DNA of 64,000 nt, from contig CM067365.1 in NCBI GenBank assembly GCA_034401795.1, positions 9,271,940-9,335,939 on the forward strand, written 5' to 3'. The notes under the pieces are model-generated. The model had not been told where the DNA came from and did not search any database. It was given only the letters and a program-made list of their open reading frames with translations. The first letter of the stretch is position 1; the number at the start of each line of letters is the position of its first letter. The stretch is from Chaetoderma sp. LZ-2023a (Eukaryota > Mollusca > Caudofoveata > Chaetodermatida > Chaetodermatidae). Shown one piece after another: positions 44,640-54,173 of this stretch. Position numbers and translations under genes: made by a program.

Positions 44640-45092
44640 ACTAACACGTGACGTATCTGACGTGATAATCAAATACGTAATTAGTTGGCGGACGTTGCAA
44701 TCACGATGACTTATAGTTCCGTCAAGGTGTGCACGAATTGTGTGTCTTTGAAGAATTTACAATTTAGTAAACAATCTCTTGAATATTTTGAAACTAATTT
44801 GACCGGGAGTTGTTGCTGCCATAACAGCATCTACCATATCTGGTTTAAAAAAATGGAAAATCAGAGCATTCTGCTGTATAGGCAGCAATAACCCCTCAAG
44901 TTATTTTCAAAATATTCAACATCTATCTGTATAATTACATTAAAATTTCGATTCTGGGAATTCAGGTTTCAATGTTTCAAATCGATTCCAACACATGTAA
45001 GATGTGGGCGGGGCTTAGCTAGAATGGGAGTGGCTTAGCTAGAAATGGGCTGAGCTTAGTTAGAAATGGGCGTGGCATAGCTAAAATGGATC
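44640..45092 (-). mobile_element. Palindrome-core MITE, copy 9
   Basis: CRE side at 44640-44670, core 44777-44920 with an insertion between the arms, then GGGCGGGGCTTAGCTAG. The GCTTAGCTAGAAATGGGC segment is repeated three times (45010-45080), an expansion not seen in other copies. Confidence 0.7.
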
Positions 45093-45235
45093 CCTCTGTT
45101 AGTCGTTCAAGAATGCGAACGGACTTGCGACTTCTCACCTCTTTTCTCAGAATTCTTTCAGGTTTTGTAGAAAATAACCAGATTTTATACGTGATGTTAC
45201 GACAGATGGATGTATTCTATCACAATAGAGGAATC

Positions 45236-45588
45236 CACTTTTAGCTATGCCCTGCCAATCTCTAGCTAAGCTCCACCCACGATTTGTCCGTGTTGGGATC
45301 GATCGATTCCAGCACTCTAAATCTCAATTTCCAAAAAACTATACACGTAAGCTGTTAAATATTTTGAAACGATGGCAGCAACAGCGCCCATTCAAATTAG
45401 TTTCAAAATATTCAACAAAATGTTTAGTAAACATACAATTCGTGCAACAAAGCTTAATCCGTCATCAAATAAGCGTTCGTGACGAACTTAGTTGCGCCAT
45501 TCATGACCTAATTGATTATGACGTCAGCATACACGTCACGTAGTTGATTATGAGGTCATATGATTGATTAATAAACTATAATTCTCAA
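45236..45588 (+). mobile_element. Palindrome-core MITE, copy 10
   Basis: CACTTTTAGCTATGCCCTGCC start, core 45353-45418 with a shortened left arm, and a CRE side with GATTATGACGTCAGC. Faces copy 11 head to head across a few bases. Confidence 0.78.
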
Positions 45589-45589
45589 T

Positions 45590-45973
45590 GGGCCTTTCCA
45601 CTGTTTTCATCCATCATATGACGTCATAATCAACTACGTGACGCATATAATGACATCACAATCAACGACTTCATGAATGGCGTAGATAAGTAGGTCACGA
45701 ACGCATAGTTGAAGACGTACGAATTGTATGCCCTTACTCTTTAATAAATATCCTGTTGAATATTTTGAAACTAATTTGATTGGACGCTGTTGCTGCCATG
45801 GGCAGCAACAGTACCCAGTCAAATTAGTTACAACATATTCAACAACTTAACTGTATAGTTTTCAGGAAATTGATGGGCAGGGCATTAGGGGACCGATCAA
45901 TACCAAAATGGCGAAGTGTGGGTGGGGCGTACCTAGAGATGGGCGGGGCACAGCTAAAACTGGAAAGGTCCAT
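45590..45973 (-). mobile_element. Palindrome-core MITE, copy 11
   Basis: Ends GGGCCTTTCCACTGTTTT (45590) and AAAACTGGAAAGGTCCA (to 45972) show the family's inverted termini well. CRE side TATGACGTCATAATC at 45617-45631, core 45753-45844, GGGCGGGGCACAGC at 45941. Confidence 0.82.
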
Positions 45974-46249
45974 TCTCTTAACCCTCTAGTGTCAACAGCG
46001 TGTTAAAATGTTACACAAATCAATTAACCTTTGAATGGTCGAGACTTTTCAAGAAAATTATACTTGTTCCAGGACAGAATTTCATCACTAACATGGACAA
46101 CAGTAGCTTTCTGTTTATTCGTAAATGGACACTTCGTAAGACCACTGTAGAGGTCATCATTTTTGTTGGCGAGCGTGAGCATCAAAGTGGGGGGAGGGTT
46201 GGGGTGGCTGAGGTGGTGGTGGGGGAGGGGGGGGGGGGGTGTAATGGTC

Positions 46250-46310
46250 AGCGAGCCAGTCACTGCAGAGGAAATTAAAAAAAAAGTAGTCTTCTCTTGG
46301 TCTGCCAGTT
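46250..46310. mobile_element. GAGCCAGTCATT-type element fragment
   Basis: GCGAGCCAGTCACTGCAG followed by GTAGTCTTCTCTTGGTCTGC; half of the palindrome seen at 41917. Confidence 0.5.
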
Positions 46311-46509
46311 CAGATGTCGTTCTGATTGGCGTGAATAATAAAAGGTTAATTTGACACAAAAGGGGTTTAAATGTCTAAGGTCCGTTTTATAAGTCGAACT
46401 TTCTGTGCTAATGACGACTGGTCGATTTATATAGTGGACTCGGGCAGATTTAGCCGGCATGGCATAAGAGTAACCGTCTGAACCTCCATTTCGAACGGAA
46501 GGAAGCGTT

Positions 46510-46585
46510 TCTGTCTATGCCCTGCCCATTTCCAGCATCAACTCCCAGTCAAAGTAGTTTCAAAACATTTAACACCTTCAACGCT
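46510..46585 (+). mobile_element. Palindrome-core MITE, fragment
   Basis: CTATGCCCTGCCCATTTC and the right core arm CCCAGTCAAAGTAGTTTC; the rest is missing. Confidence 0.5.
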
Positions 46586-46624
46586 TTCGCGACGGACAAT
46601 TTCCACTTTAGCTACGGACCTACG

Positions 46625-46865
46625 TCATATTGATTGTGACGTCAGCTAACATGTGATGTATTTATTTGTTTATGGGCTGATGATCTTCCGGGCCACGTAT
46701 TTGCTAGACCTTTGGTCGCTTGAAATTAATGGCCAGTGTTTCAGTTTCAAACACATATACAGGAAATCTGTTGAATATTTTGAAACTAATTTGACTGAAA
46801 ACGGTTGCTGCCATACCAAGCAACAGCCCCACTCAAATTTGTTTCAAGATTGTTAACAGAACTTT
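46625..46865 (+). mobile_element. Palindrome-core MITE, copy 13
   Basis: TTGTGACGTCAGCTAACATG near 46634 and core 46768-46860. The outer sides are diverged or replaced. Confidence 0.6.
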
Positions 46866-46954
46866 TCTGACATCATAAACCGTGTGTCATTTATGTTCTG
46901 TATGGTCTAAAGGTGCAACCCTTTAATCTTTCACATAAAAATGACAATTTGGAG

Positions 46955-47052
46955 GCGAAGAGATTATTATTTGTGAAAATTTACCACTAGAATGACTGGC
47001 TCGATTATCAAGCCAGTCATTCCACTGATAAATTTTCAAAAATAGTTCTTTT
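46955..47052. mobile_element. GAGCCAGTCATT-type palindromic element, copy 2
   Basis: Arms TGTGAAAATTTACCACTAG and its inverse GATAAATTTTCAAAAATAG around CTGGCTCGATTATCAAGCCAG. Confidence 0.75.
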
Positions 47053-47059
47053 GAAAACA

Positions 47060-47885
47060 AACAACCATGTTGCAAGTCATCAACAAATGCTGACACCATA
47101 ACCACACGGTATTGATGTAATTAAAGATAAATGTTACACTTCCGGGTCCATACATGTTTATTGCGTCTGACCTAACACGTCTATAAAGCAACAAGAGCAA
47201 GCGGAGATTGCGGACCCTCGCCTTCGATTTTCTGTTGCGTTGTAAGAAGCCTACGGAGCCAAATCCGTAGTATTTGAGATACAGGTACGGACTGACGCAT
47301 GCACACGTACACACGCGTACGCCCCCCCCCCCCCATTACAATACCGCCCTCCTCTTACCCATCGTCCTATCGCACGGTCTCGCCCTCCCGCGCTCTGCTC
47401 CCGTATCGAGTACCCTGCTTGCGGGCTATGATATCCGCAATAAGTTAACAAGCCCTCCTAAATATAAATGAACTGTGGGTCCCAGCCAATGAAATTGCTC
47501 GATAAGAAATACATGATGACCTGATTGGTTACCCTCAATCCCATAAGCGTAATGTTACTTCACATAGCAAGAGATCAATATTCCGCAAGTACGACCACGC
47601 ACAGCGGAGAGATGTGAGTGGGCGTATGTTAGTAGGATATGCCTCTTAGCTGGCGAGGGTAAATATAATGAATAATAGAGGGAGATTTTTGTCATCTGGC
47701 AGACAAAGAAGACATGAATATTCGCGATGGTATTATCACGGATTATGTTGAACAATGAACTTGAATGAACTTAAACATCGTATATCTCCATGTAACAAGT
47801 TTGATAAAAATCTATGTTGAGATCTCATCTTGAGATCTAATCACATTCTACCAACAATAAATTTTTTTTCTTTTTTTTTTATATC
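47060..47885. other. Gene-free stretch
   Basis: No recognised domain. Poly-C run at 47320-47333 and poly-T run at 47860-47881. Confidence 0.45.
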
Positions 47886-47889
47886 AAAA

Positions 47890-48235
47890 TGGGACATTTC
47901 CATCCGTCCATCTCTAGCTAAGCTCCACCCACACCTCGCTCGTGTTAGGATCGATATATCCCTGAACTCCTTGCCTATCAATTTCCAGAAAACTATGCAG
48001 GTAAACTGTTAAATATTGCCTGTGGCAGCAACAACGCCCAGTCAAATTAGTTTCAAAATATTCAATAGAATGTTTATTAAATGGTAAAGCCATAGGCCTA
48101 CAATTCGTACAACGTGGCGGACTATTAAGCGTTAAAGACGGACTAAATCGCGTCATTAATGACATAATTAATTAAGACGCCAACCTATACGTCACTTAGT
48201 TGCTTATGACGTCACATGAATGATGGATGCACAGG
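47890..48235 (+). mobile_element. Palindrome-core MITE, copy 14
   Basis: TCTAGCTAAGCTCCACCCAC side, core 48006-48068 with a short left arm, TTTATTAAATGGTAAAGCC, and GCTTATGACGTCACATGAA at 48202. Confidence 0.78.
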
Positions 48236-48567
48236 AAGGGTCCATTAGGATCACCGTTCTTGATAAGACGATTTGAATAACGAGGATGTAAAATTCAGAG
48301 CAAAAGCGCATTGCTAGGATGTGTATTGATTTTATGTATTGTACACAACAGTAATTATTGGGCTAGCCATAACTGGTCGAGGTATCGCGCCGAGGGATAA
48401 AGTAACACGGTAATGCGCCTTTCCAGAGTGTCAATCAAGTTAATGCCTATCATTCCAGCTGACCAATCAGAATGCGTCGTTTGTAAATTAACAGGCGGAC
48501 ATGGTGACGGACAAATGGAGTTGGTGACAGGCCATTTGTGTTTGTTTACTTTTTTTGACAATGGCTA

Positions 48568-48729
48568 AAGGTGCATATTCACACCAGAATGCTTGAAAAT
48601 AAAATTGTTAAAATTGTATTCTTTTATAGGCTTAAATAATGTGTCTATATGTAATGAAACGAAATAAAATCTTAACATATGATGACTTCGTTCCATATTT
48701 TCAGTAATTTTGCTGTGAATATGCACCTT
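48568..48729. mobile_element. 162-bp mariner-type MITE with TA target duplication
   Basis: Perfect inverted ends AAGGTGCATATTCACA and TGTGAATATGCACCTT, flanked by TA at 48566-48567 and 48730-48731. There is no coding capacity. The sequence at 26642 onward is a diverged relative. Confidence 0.85.
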
Positions 48730-48734
48730 TAAGA

Positions 48735-50173
48735 TATGTGTGTATAAAAATTGCCAATCCGATTCAAGATATCATGATAAGTCTAACACTAGCAGTCTAG
48801 CCAAAAAGCTCTGATTCATCCCGTTCCCTAAACCAGCCAGGAGAGCGGAGGATTGTTTGCGATGGATTAAGCTATGTGGGCGTTCCGACAAGTTGACGCT
48901 GAAGAAGATAAATAAACACAAATTCATATGTTCAAAGGTATATATATATCTAATTCGAAATGTATTGGTATCTTTGCATTATTTACATAGATTAAAAAAT
49001 ATAAGACTATGTATTGAGATAGTGTATTTATTAAATGCAACTTGTCGTAATCACAAAGGCTGCACAAGTTACCAGTATTCGTATAATCACAAACGTGCAC
49101 GTGTTAGCACCAGTATTCGTACTGAAATCTAATAGATGATATGACTTCGAGTCTCTTATTGTAACCATTTAAGGGATTGCCAACTAATAAAACAAGTCAA
49201 TTGAGTAGTAGTAGTAGTAGTAGTAGAGCTTGTCGTGTGACCAGTTAGTGTGGGTGGGCGGGGTGACCCAGTTATCAATCAAGGGTTGCTGTTTATACAT
49301 ACATATACATATCCTCTTCTGCTATTTAGGCCAGTTAGCCTGCACCAGATTTTCACTGTTTTCTTGAATCTGCGTTTCCTTAACCTGTTTAACTGACTTT
49401 TAAGTAATTGAAGGAGGATAACTAGAACCCCACGCTTTCGACAACTTTTGATACACCCAACCTCCCCAACAACTACCACTGGGGGCAGATAAGCTGTAGG
49501 TAAAGTTCAATACTATTCTTATCGACTGTCAAAATCTATTATTTTATTATGACCAGTAGTAATTCAGGGGCCGAAATGTTTTCCTGTCTACCTGTCAATG
49601 ACAGGTGGTTTGTGTTGGTGACAGTCACCTGTACAAGCCTGGAAATAAGGTGCCTGTCAAGCACAATGTCAGGCACCAAACTATCAAATGTCAGGCACAG
49701 TCTTGCTGGTTCCTGACATTTTGTCTGATACAGATTTAAACAGCCCCAGTAGTTGCAGTGTGAAACAAAAGAGTATACATACAAGCGGTGACAAAGCAAT
49801 ATACATTCATCTACCTAAGGTGTATCACCATCATTATGACACATCTTTAGTTGGTTTTTAACATGTTTCTAATCGGTTCAAGTAAACAACACTGCGAAGT
49901 AGAATAGTGTTGACAGGCAGCAAATTCTGGATGTCCGGTACTAAGTAGCTGGTGCCTGACAAAGTGTTGGACACTGTTGAAAAAGTTATTTCCAGGCCTA
50001 CTGCAAAGGGTTGACTGATTAAAGTTTACTAAATATCAACTATGAAATATATTATATGAATTGGTGGGCACTAAATCAGTAAAGTTAGAATAAATTACGC
50101 GCTTTATAACCCTTTCAGAGATGAAACTCTGTTGAATCTCAATTTAAAGAGGCAGACAGACAGGCAACGACAG
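48735..50173. other. Gene-free stretch with a TGTCAGGC-rich patch
   Basis: No coding domain recognised. 49585-49960 holds many direct and inverted copies of a CCTGTCA/TGTCAGGCAC motif (for example near 49590, 49651, 49671, 49688, 49912 and 49951). (GTA)n at 49207-49226. Confidence 0.5.
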
Positions 50174-50255
50174 CAGATCTGTTGAATATTTTGAGAATAA
50201 TTTGCCTAAGACAGAAATGTGTTCCAGTTAAAGTATTTTCAAAATATTCAACAGC
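50174..50255 (+). mobile_element. Palindrome-core MITE, core only
   Basis: Only the core is present, CTGTTGAATATTTTGAGAAT at 50179 and ATTTTCAAAATATTCAACAG to 50254, with none of the usual side sequences. Confidence 0.6.
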
Positions 50256-50455
50256 TGCCCCATGCTTTTACCCAGAAATTTAGATAAGCGGTCATCTGTA
50301 GCCTGTTGCTGAACCGGTCATACTACTCTGAACATGACATGTAAAACAAATACACGCCCCCACTACCCTCAGCGGTACCCTTACCTAGCCTTTAAACCGT
50401 ACTTAGGATTTACTGCACCAACATTAATTATAGTAGGTACGTCCTAGTAGTGGAC

Positions 50456-51340
50456 CTCATGGGCAATTACGTAACCCTAAATGCAGCTAAGCGTTAGCTC
50501 CTGGGCGCGAATCTGATATGGTTCGATCCCGCCTCGCCTGCCGTGGGCTGAGGATGTGGTTTGCAGATGATTCCATCGTGACTGGGAGAAGTCAATCGGC
50601 TCTCCACGCCTTTTAAGGAAGGTCGCCAATGTACGCTACCCGCCTCTTCAGCCTTTGCCATAACTAGATATGTTACTTACTCAATGCTTTTGTGTGTGTT
50701 ATCTGTCCATGTTTTTCTTATGTGGTTTTGCTGACACGTGGCTAAGGAATCGGTCATCGACTCTGAGACCCATCGGCCGGCAATATGTACACGCTATCAT
50801 CCTGAGCGGGTGGTTCAATGGGTACGTACCAAGAAAGGCTACCCGGGCTCATCCGCCAGGAGGACACAATCTGCTAAGTGAACGTGGGCATAAGCCATCT
50901 GCAGCCTAACTCATATGTGTCTGGACCTAATAACTAAAGGTTAGCCTAGCTCTTCAGGAACGATCACTAAAATAATGTGCCGTCGACTAGACCAACCAGA
51001 AGTTTAAGAGATGACGGTGTCAGCTTCTGTTGAAACCGGCGACCCGCCTCCACGTAATACAGCTTGCACCCCACACCTAAATAATTATGTATACACATAT
51101 TAATTAGCCACATTAGCATTGATCTTAATGGGAGTGCGGCTTCGGCCATAGCTCCTCCCCCCTCTTCGGCGTTGTAGGCATTTTCCTGTGACGGAAGCCC
51201 GCGCGAGCCACTTTCTTCTTGCAAAACCAATTTATTGGCCAGCTTTAGGCGTTAGCTTATATTAAATTAATTAGGCCGCACTAGGGACTCCTCCTTACAG
51301 GGGTAGTTTTCAGATATATATATTAATTAATTAGGTATCT
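50456..51340 (+). mobile_element. Gypsy LTR-family fragment (leader part)
   Basis: Matches the complement of LTR E near 36470 (AATGCAGCTAAGCGTTAGC) and LTR C near 60960-61240: GTTGAAACCGGCGACC...AGCTTGCACCCC, GGCATTTTCCTGTGACGG, AGCTTATATTAAATTAATTAG. No promoter part. Very diverged. Confidence 0.6.
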
Positions 51341-51409
51341 TTGGCGAGATATAACACAGACGGCCATTACGTTACTTTATTCTTATTAACAGTTAATCAC
51401 CATCAATTG

Positions 51410-51607
51410 TTAATACAGATTCTCTTTAAAAAGCCGGTTTAAGACTCGCCGAGCTAGTAAAGGAGATTTGCCATGTTTTTCATTAGCTGCGAGATAGGAC
51501 CGGTACACATCTCTGAGGAGATGCAGGTTCTCCTGATATGTAGTTTTGGGTGATAACCACGACACCGAGCCGATTCTCTTGGCGTTTGAGGCCACGACAT
51601 TGCAGTC
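51410..51607 (-). CDS. Possible terminal exon of an unknown gene
   Basis: The minus-strand frame has no local ATG. It begins after an AG at about 51608 and reads DCNVVASNAKRIGSVSWLSP, then KTTYQENLHLLRDVYRSYLA and ANEKHGKSPLLARRVLNRLF to a stop at 51410. Its composition looks like a globular or helical protein rather than simple repeat. It abuts a MITE (51610), so an upstream exon or start could have been displaced. No family is recognised; it might belong to an unlisted element. Confidence 0.25.
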   Translation of the reverse strand, partial: DCNVVASNAKRIGSVSWLSPKTTYQENLHLLRDVYRSYLAANEKHGKSPLLARRVLNRLFKENLY

Positions 51608-51609
51608 CT

Positions 51610-51818
51610 TTAACCCTTACCACTATGGTGTCAGAAATTTAAATTTTCAACTTAAATTAAAAGATGAATTGGTGTTCATTTTTCAACAAATTTGGTGGGA
51701 GCTGGTGCTGTCGTAGACAGCAACATCTTCCAGCAAAATTGTTGAAAAATGTACACCAGCTTCTTTGATATTGACACAGTAAAACATAGAATATTGACAT
51801 CAGAGTGACCAGGGCTAA
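51610..51818. mobile_element. TTAACCCTT-type foldback MITE, copy 2
   Basis: 209 bp. Imperfect 24-bp TIRs: TTAACCCTTACCACTATGG at the left and CAGAGTGACCAGGGCTAA at the right. The inner palindrome has arms TTTTTCAACAAATTTGGTGG and CAGCAAAATTGTTGAAAAA around CTGTCGTAGACAG. Confidence 0.78.
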
Positions 51819-51960
51819 CGCTTAATGTAACATCCATCGCAGCCCCCAACCCCCCCCCCCCCCTTCCCCAGCCGCGCCATCCCACCCCTCACCACCCCTT
51901 CTCTCCCCGCAGTTTTCACACCGTAAACAGGTTCAACACGTTATCATTCTTGCTCATCAT

Positions 51961-52344
51961 TTGACCAATGAGACTGTCCATACCGCGTCTCTATCAAAGG
52001 CAATCGATCCGCCAGAGCAAATCAGAATCCTCTCATTCGAACGGGATAATGTTGTCGCTTACAACCTTCCATGGATCTTCAATCTACGGATTTTTACGGG
52101 AAGAGTTGCAATGCAGGTAGGTAAACACCAAGCTTTGTATTTATTCGTACGATATGCATTGGGAAGAGTGGCAATGCAGGTAGGTAAACAGCAAGCTCTG
52201 TATTTATTCGTACGATATGCATTGATATTCGTGTTGCATGCCATCGCTATTATTTCCGCATCATCAGACAATAGACGAATCCAGTTTATCGATCAATCAT
52301 ATGACGTCATAATCAACTACGTCATACGTAGAGTAACGTCATGA
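51961..52344 (+). other. Unrecognised open frame with a duplicated 21-codon unit
   Basis: 127 codons. A 63-bp tandem duplication (52098-52160 and 52161-52223) keeps the frame and gives GRVAMQVGKHQALYLFVRYA twice. The frame runs into MITE copy 16 from ~52285, so its C-terminus is MITE-derived. No domain. Probably a chance frame; listed because of the in-frame duplication. Confidence 0.2.
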
Positions 52345-52645
52345 TCAAGTACGCCATGAATGAGGCGATTTAGTCCGTCCGTCATAAAGGCTTAATAGTG
52401 CGTGAAGTTGTACGCCTTTATTATGTAATACATATTCTATTAAATATTTTGAAACTAATTTGATTGTGCGCTGTTGCTGCCTAGTCACAGCACCCGGTTA
52501 AATTAGTTTCAGACTATTCAACAGCTTACCTGTATATTTTTCTGGAAATTGAGATTCTGGGAGTGCAGGGATCGATCGATGCCATCACTGGCTAAGCGTG
52601 GATGGAGTTTAGATAGAGATGTGCGGGGCATAACTAAAACTAGAC
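52285..52645 (-). mobile_element. Palindrome-core MITE, copy 16
   Basis: CATATGACGTCATAATCAAC at 52299, core 52436-52524, GGGGCATAACTAAAACTAGA at the end. Confidence 0.78.
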
Positions 52646-52691
52646 TCTTCCATTGTTTTCGTCACGTGTAGATATGAAATTGTAACTATCC

Positions 52692-52793
52692 CAGTTTGCA
52701 ATCAGTTTTTCTGGCTTCCTGGAGTACCTTTGTAAATATATTCATTGACAAAGGTGCTCGAGGAACCTGGAAAGACTGATTGCAAACTGGAGT
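52692..52793. repeat. 102-bp inverted repeat
   Basis: Arms of ~48 bp: CCAGTTTGCAATCAGTTTTT at 52692 and AGACTGATTGCAAACTGG to 52793, with an inner pair GTACCTTTGTAAAT / TTGACAAAGGTGC. Not part of the palindrome-core family. Confidence 0.75.
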
Positions 52794-52951
52794 TGTCAGA
52801 GGAGTAGGCCCTATATACGACGAAATGCACTGATTCCATATCCCAGCTATGGCTAACGAGCGACACTGTGTCCAGCGCTCTTTTCCTTCGACATCCACGG
52901 ACTGTAGCATTCCGTTTAGTTTGGTCAGTCGATTAATGGATCTTTGTAAAT

Positions 52952-53328
52952 TTATCCATCTATCATATGACGTCATAATCAACAACGTGACGTGTAGAAT
53001 GACGGTATAATCATGACGTCATGAATGATTCGAAATAGTCCGTCTTTGATGCTTATTATTCTGACACGTTGTACGAATTGCATGTCTTTACGATTCAATA
53101 AACATTCTGTTGAATATTTTGAAACTAATTTGACTGGGCGCTGTTGCTGTCATAGGCAGCAACAGCGCCCAGTAAAGTTAGTTTAAAAATATTCAAAAAG
53201 CTTACCTGTATAGTTTTCTGGAAATTGATAGTCAGGGAGTTCAGAGACCGATCGATCCCAACACGAGCGAGGTATGGCTGGAGCTTAGATAAAGATGGTC
53301 GCTGTATAGCTAAAACTGGATAGGTACA
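52952..53328 (-). mobile_element. Palindrome-core MITE, copy 17
   Basis: ATCATATGACGTCATAATCA at 52963, ATGACGTCATGAATG at 53014, core 53107-53197, and AACTGGATAGGTACA at the end. Confidence 0.8.
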
Positions 53329-53391
53329 TTTAGTTCTGTGCAATTAATGTTTAATCGGATTGAGGAGCTTAACGTGGAATCCGATAACGGA

Positions 53392-53740
53392 GGATTCCAG
53401 TTTTAACTATGCCCCGCCCATCTCTAGCTAAGGCCCACGCACGCTTTCACCGTGGGAATCAATCGATTCATGCACTCTAGGAATCTCAATCTCCAGAAAA
53501 CTATACAGGTAAATTGTTGAATATTTTGAAACCAATTTGAATGGGTGTTGGTAAATTAGTTTCAAAATATTCAACAGCATGGCTATTAAATAGTAAAGAA
53601 TACAGTTTGCACAACTTAACGGACTATTAAGCGATTATGACGGACTAAATCGCGACATTCATGACGGAATTAATTATGAAGTTAGCCTACATGCGACGTT
53701 GTTGCTTATGACGTTATATGATTGATAGATAAACTGGATT
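53392..53740 (+). mobile_element. Palindrome-core MITE, copy 18
   Basis: GGATTCCAGTTTTAACTATG start, core 53514-53577 (shortened), ATTCATGACGGAATTAATTA, and GATAGATAAACTGGATTCA at the end. Confidence 0.8.
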
Positions 53741-53954
53741 CATTCATTAGAAATGTTGTACAATTAAATAAAAGTTAGTGCTGGTGTTTATTGTATAAAT
53801 CCCATATATTGGAGTTGTTATGCAGTTAGTAGGCCTACAAATGATAGGCAGACGGTTGCTATGCATATTCAGAGCCGAATTAAGCCTACAAGGTGTCAGG
53901 GCTGAATAGTTGTGGGTGGGGTGTGTGTGTGTGATCTGGTGAGTCAAGGGAGGA

Positions 53955-54150
<196 letters not shown>

Positions 54151-54173
54151 TGTCCATTCAAAAGATAGTCTCG

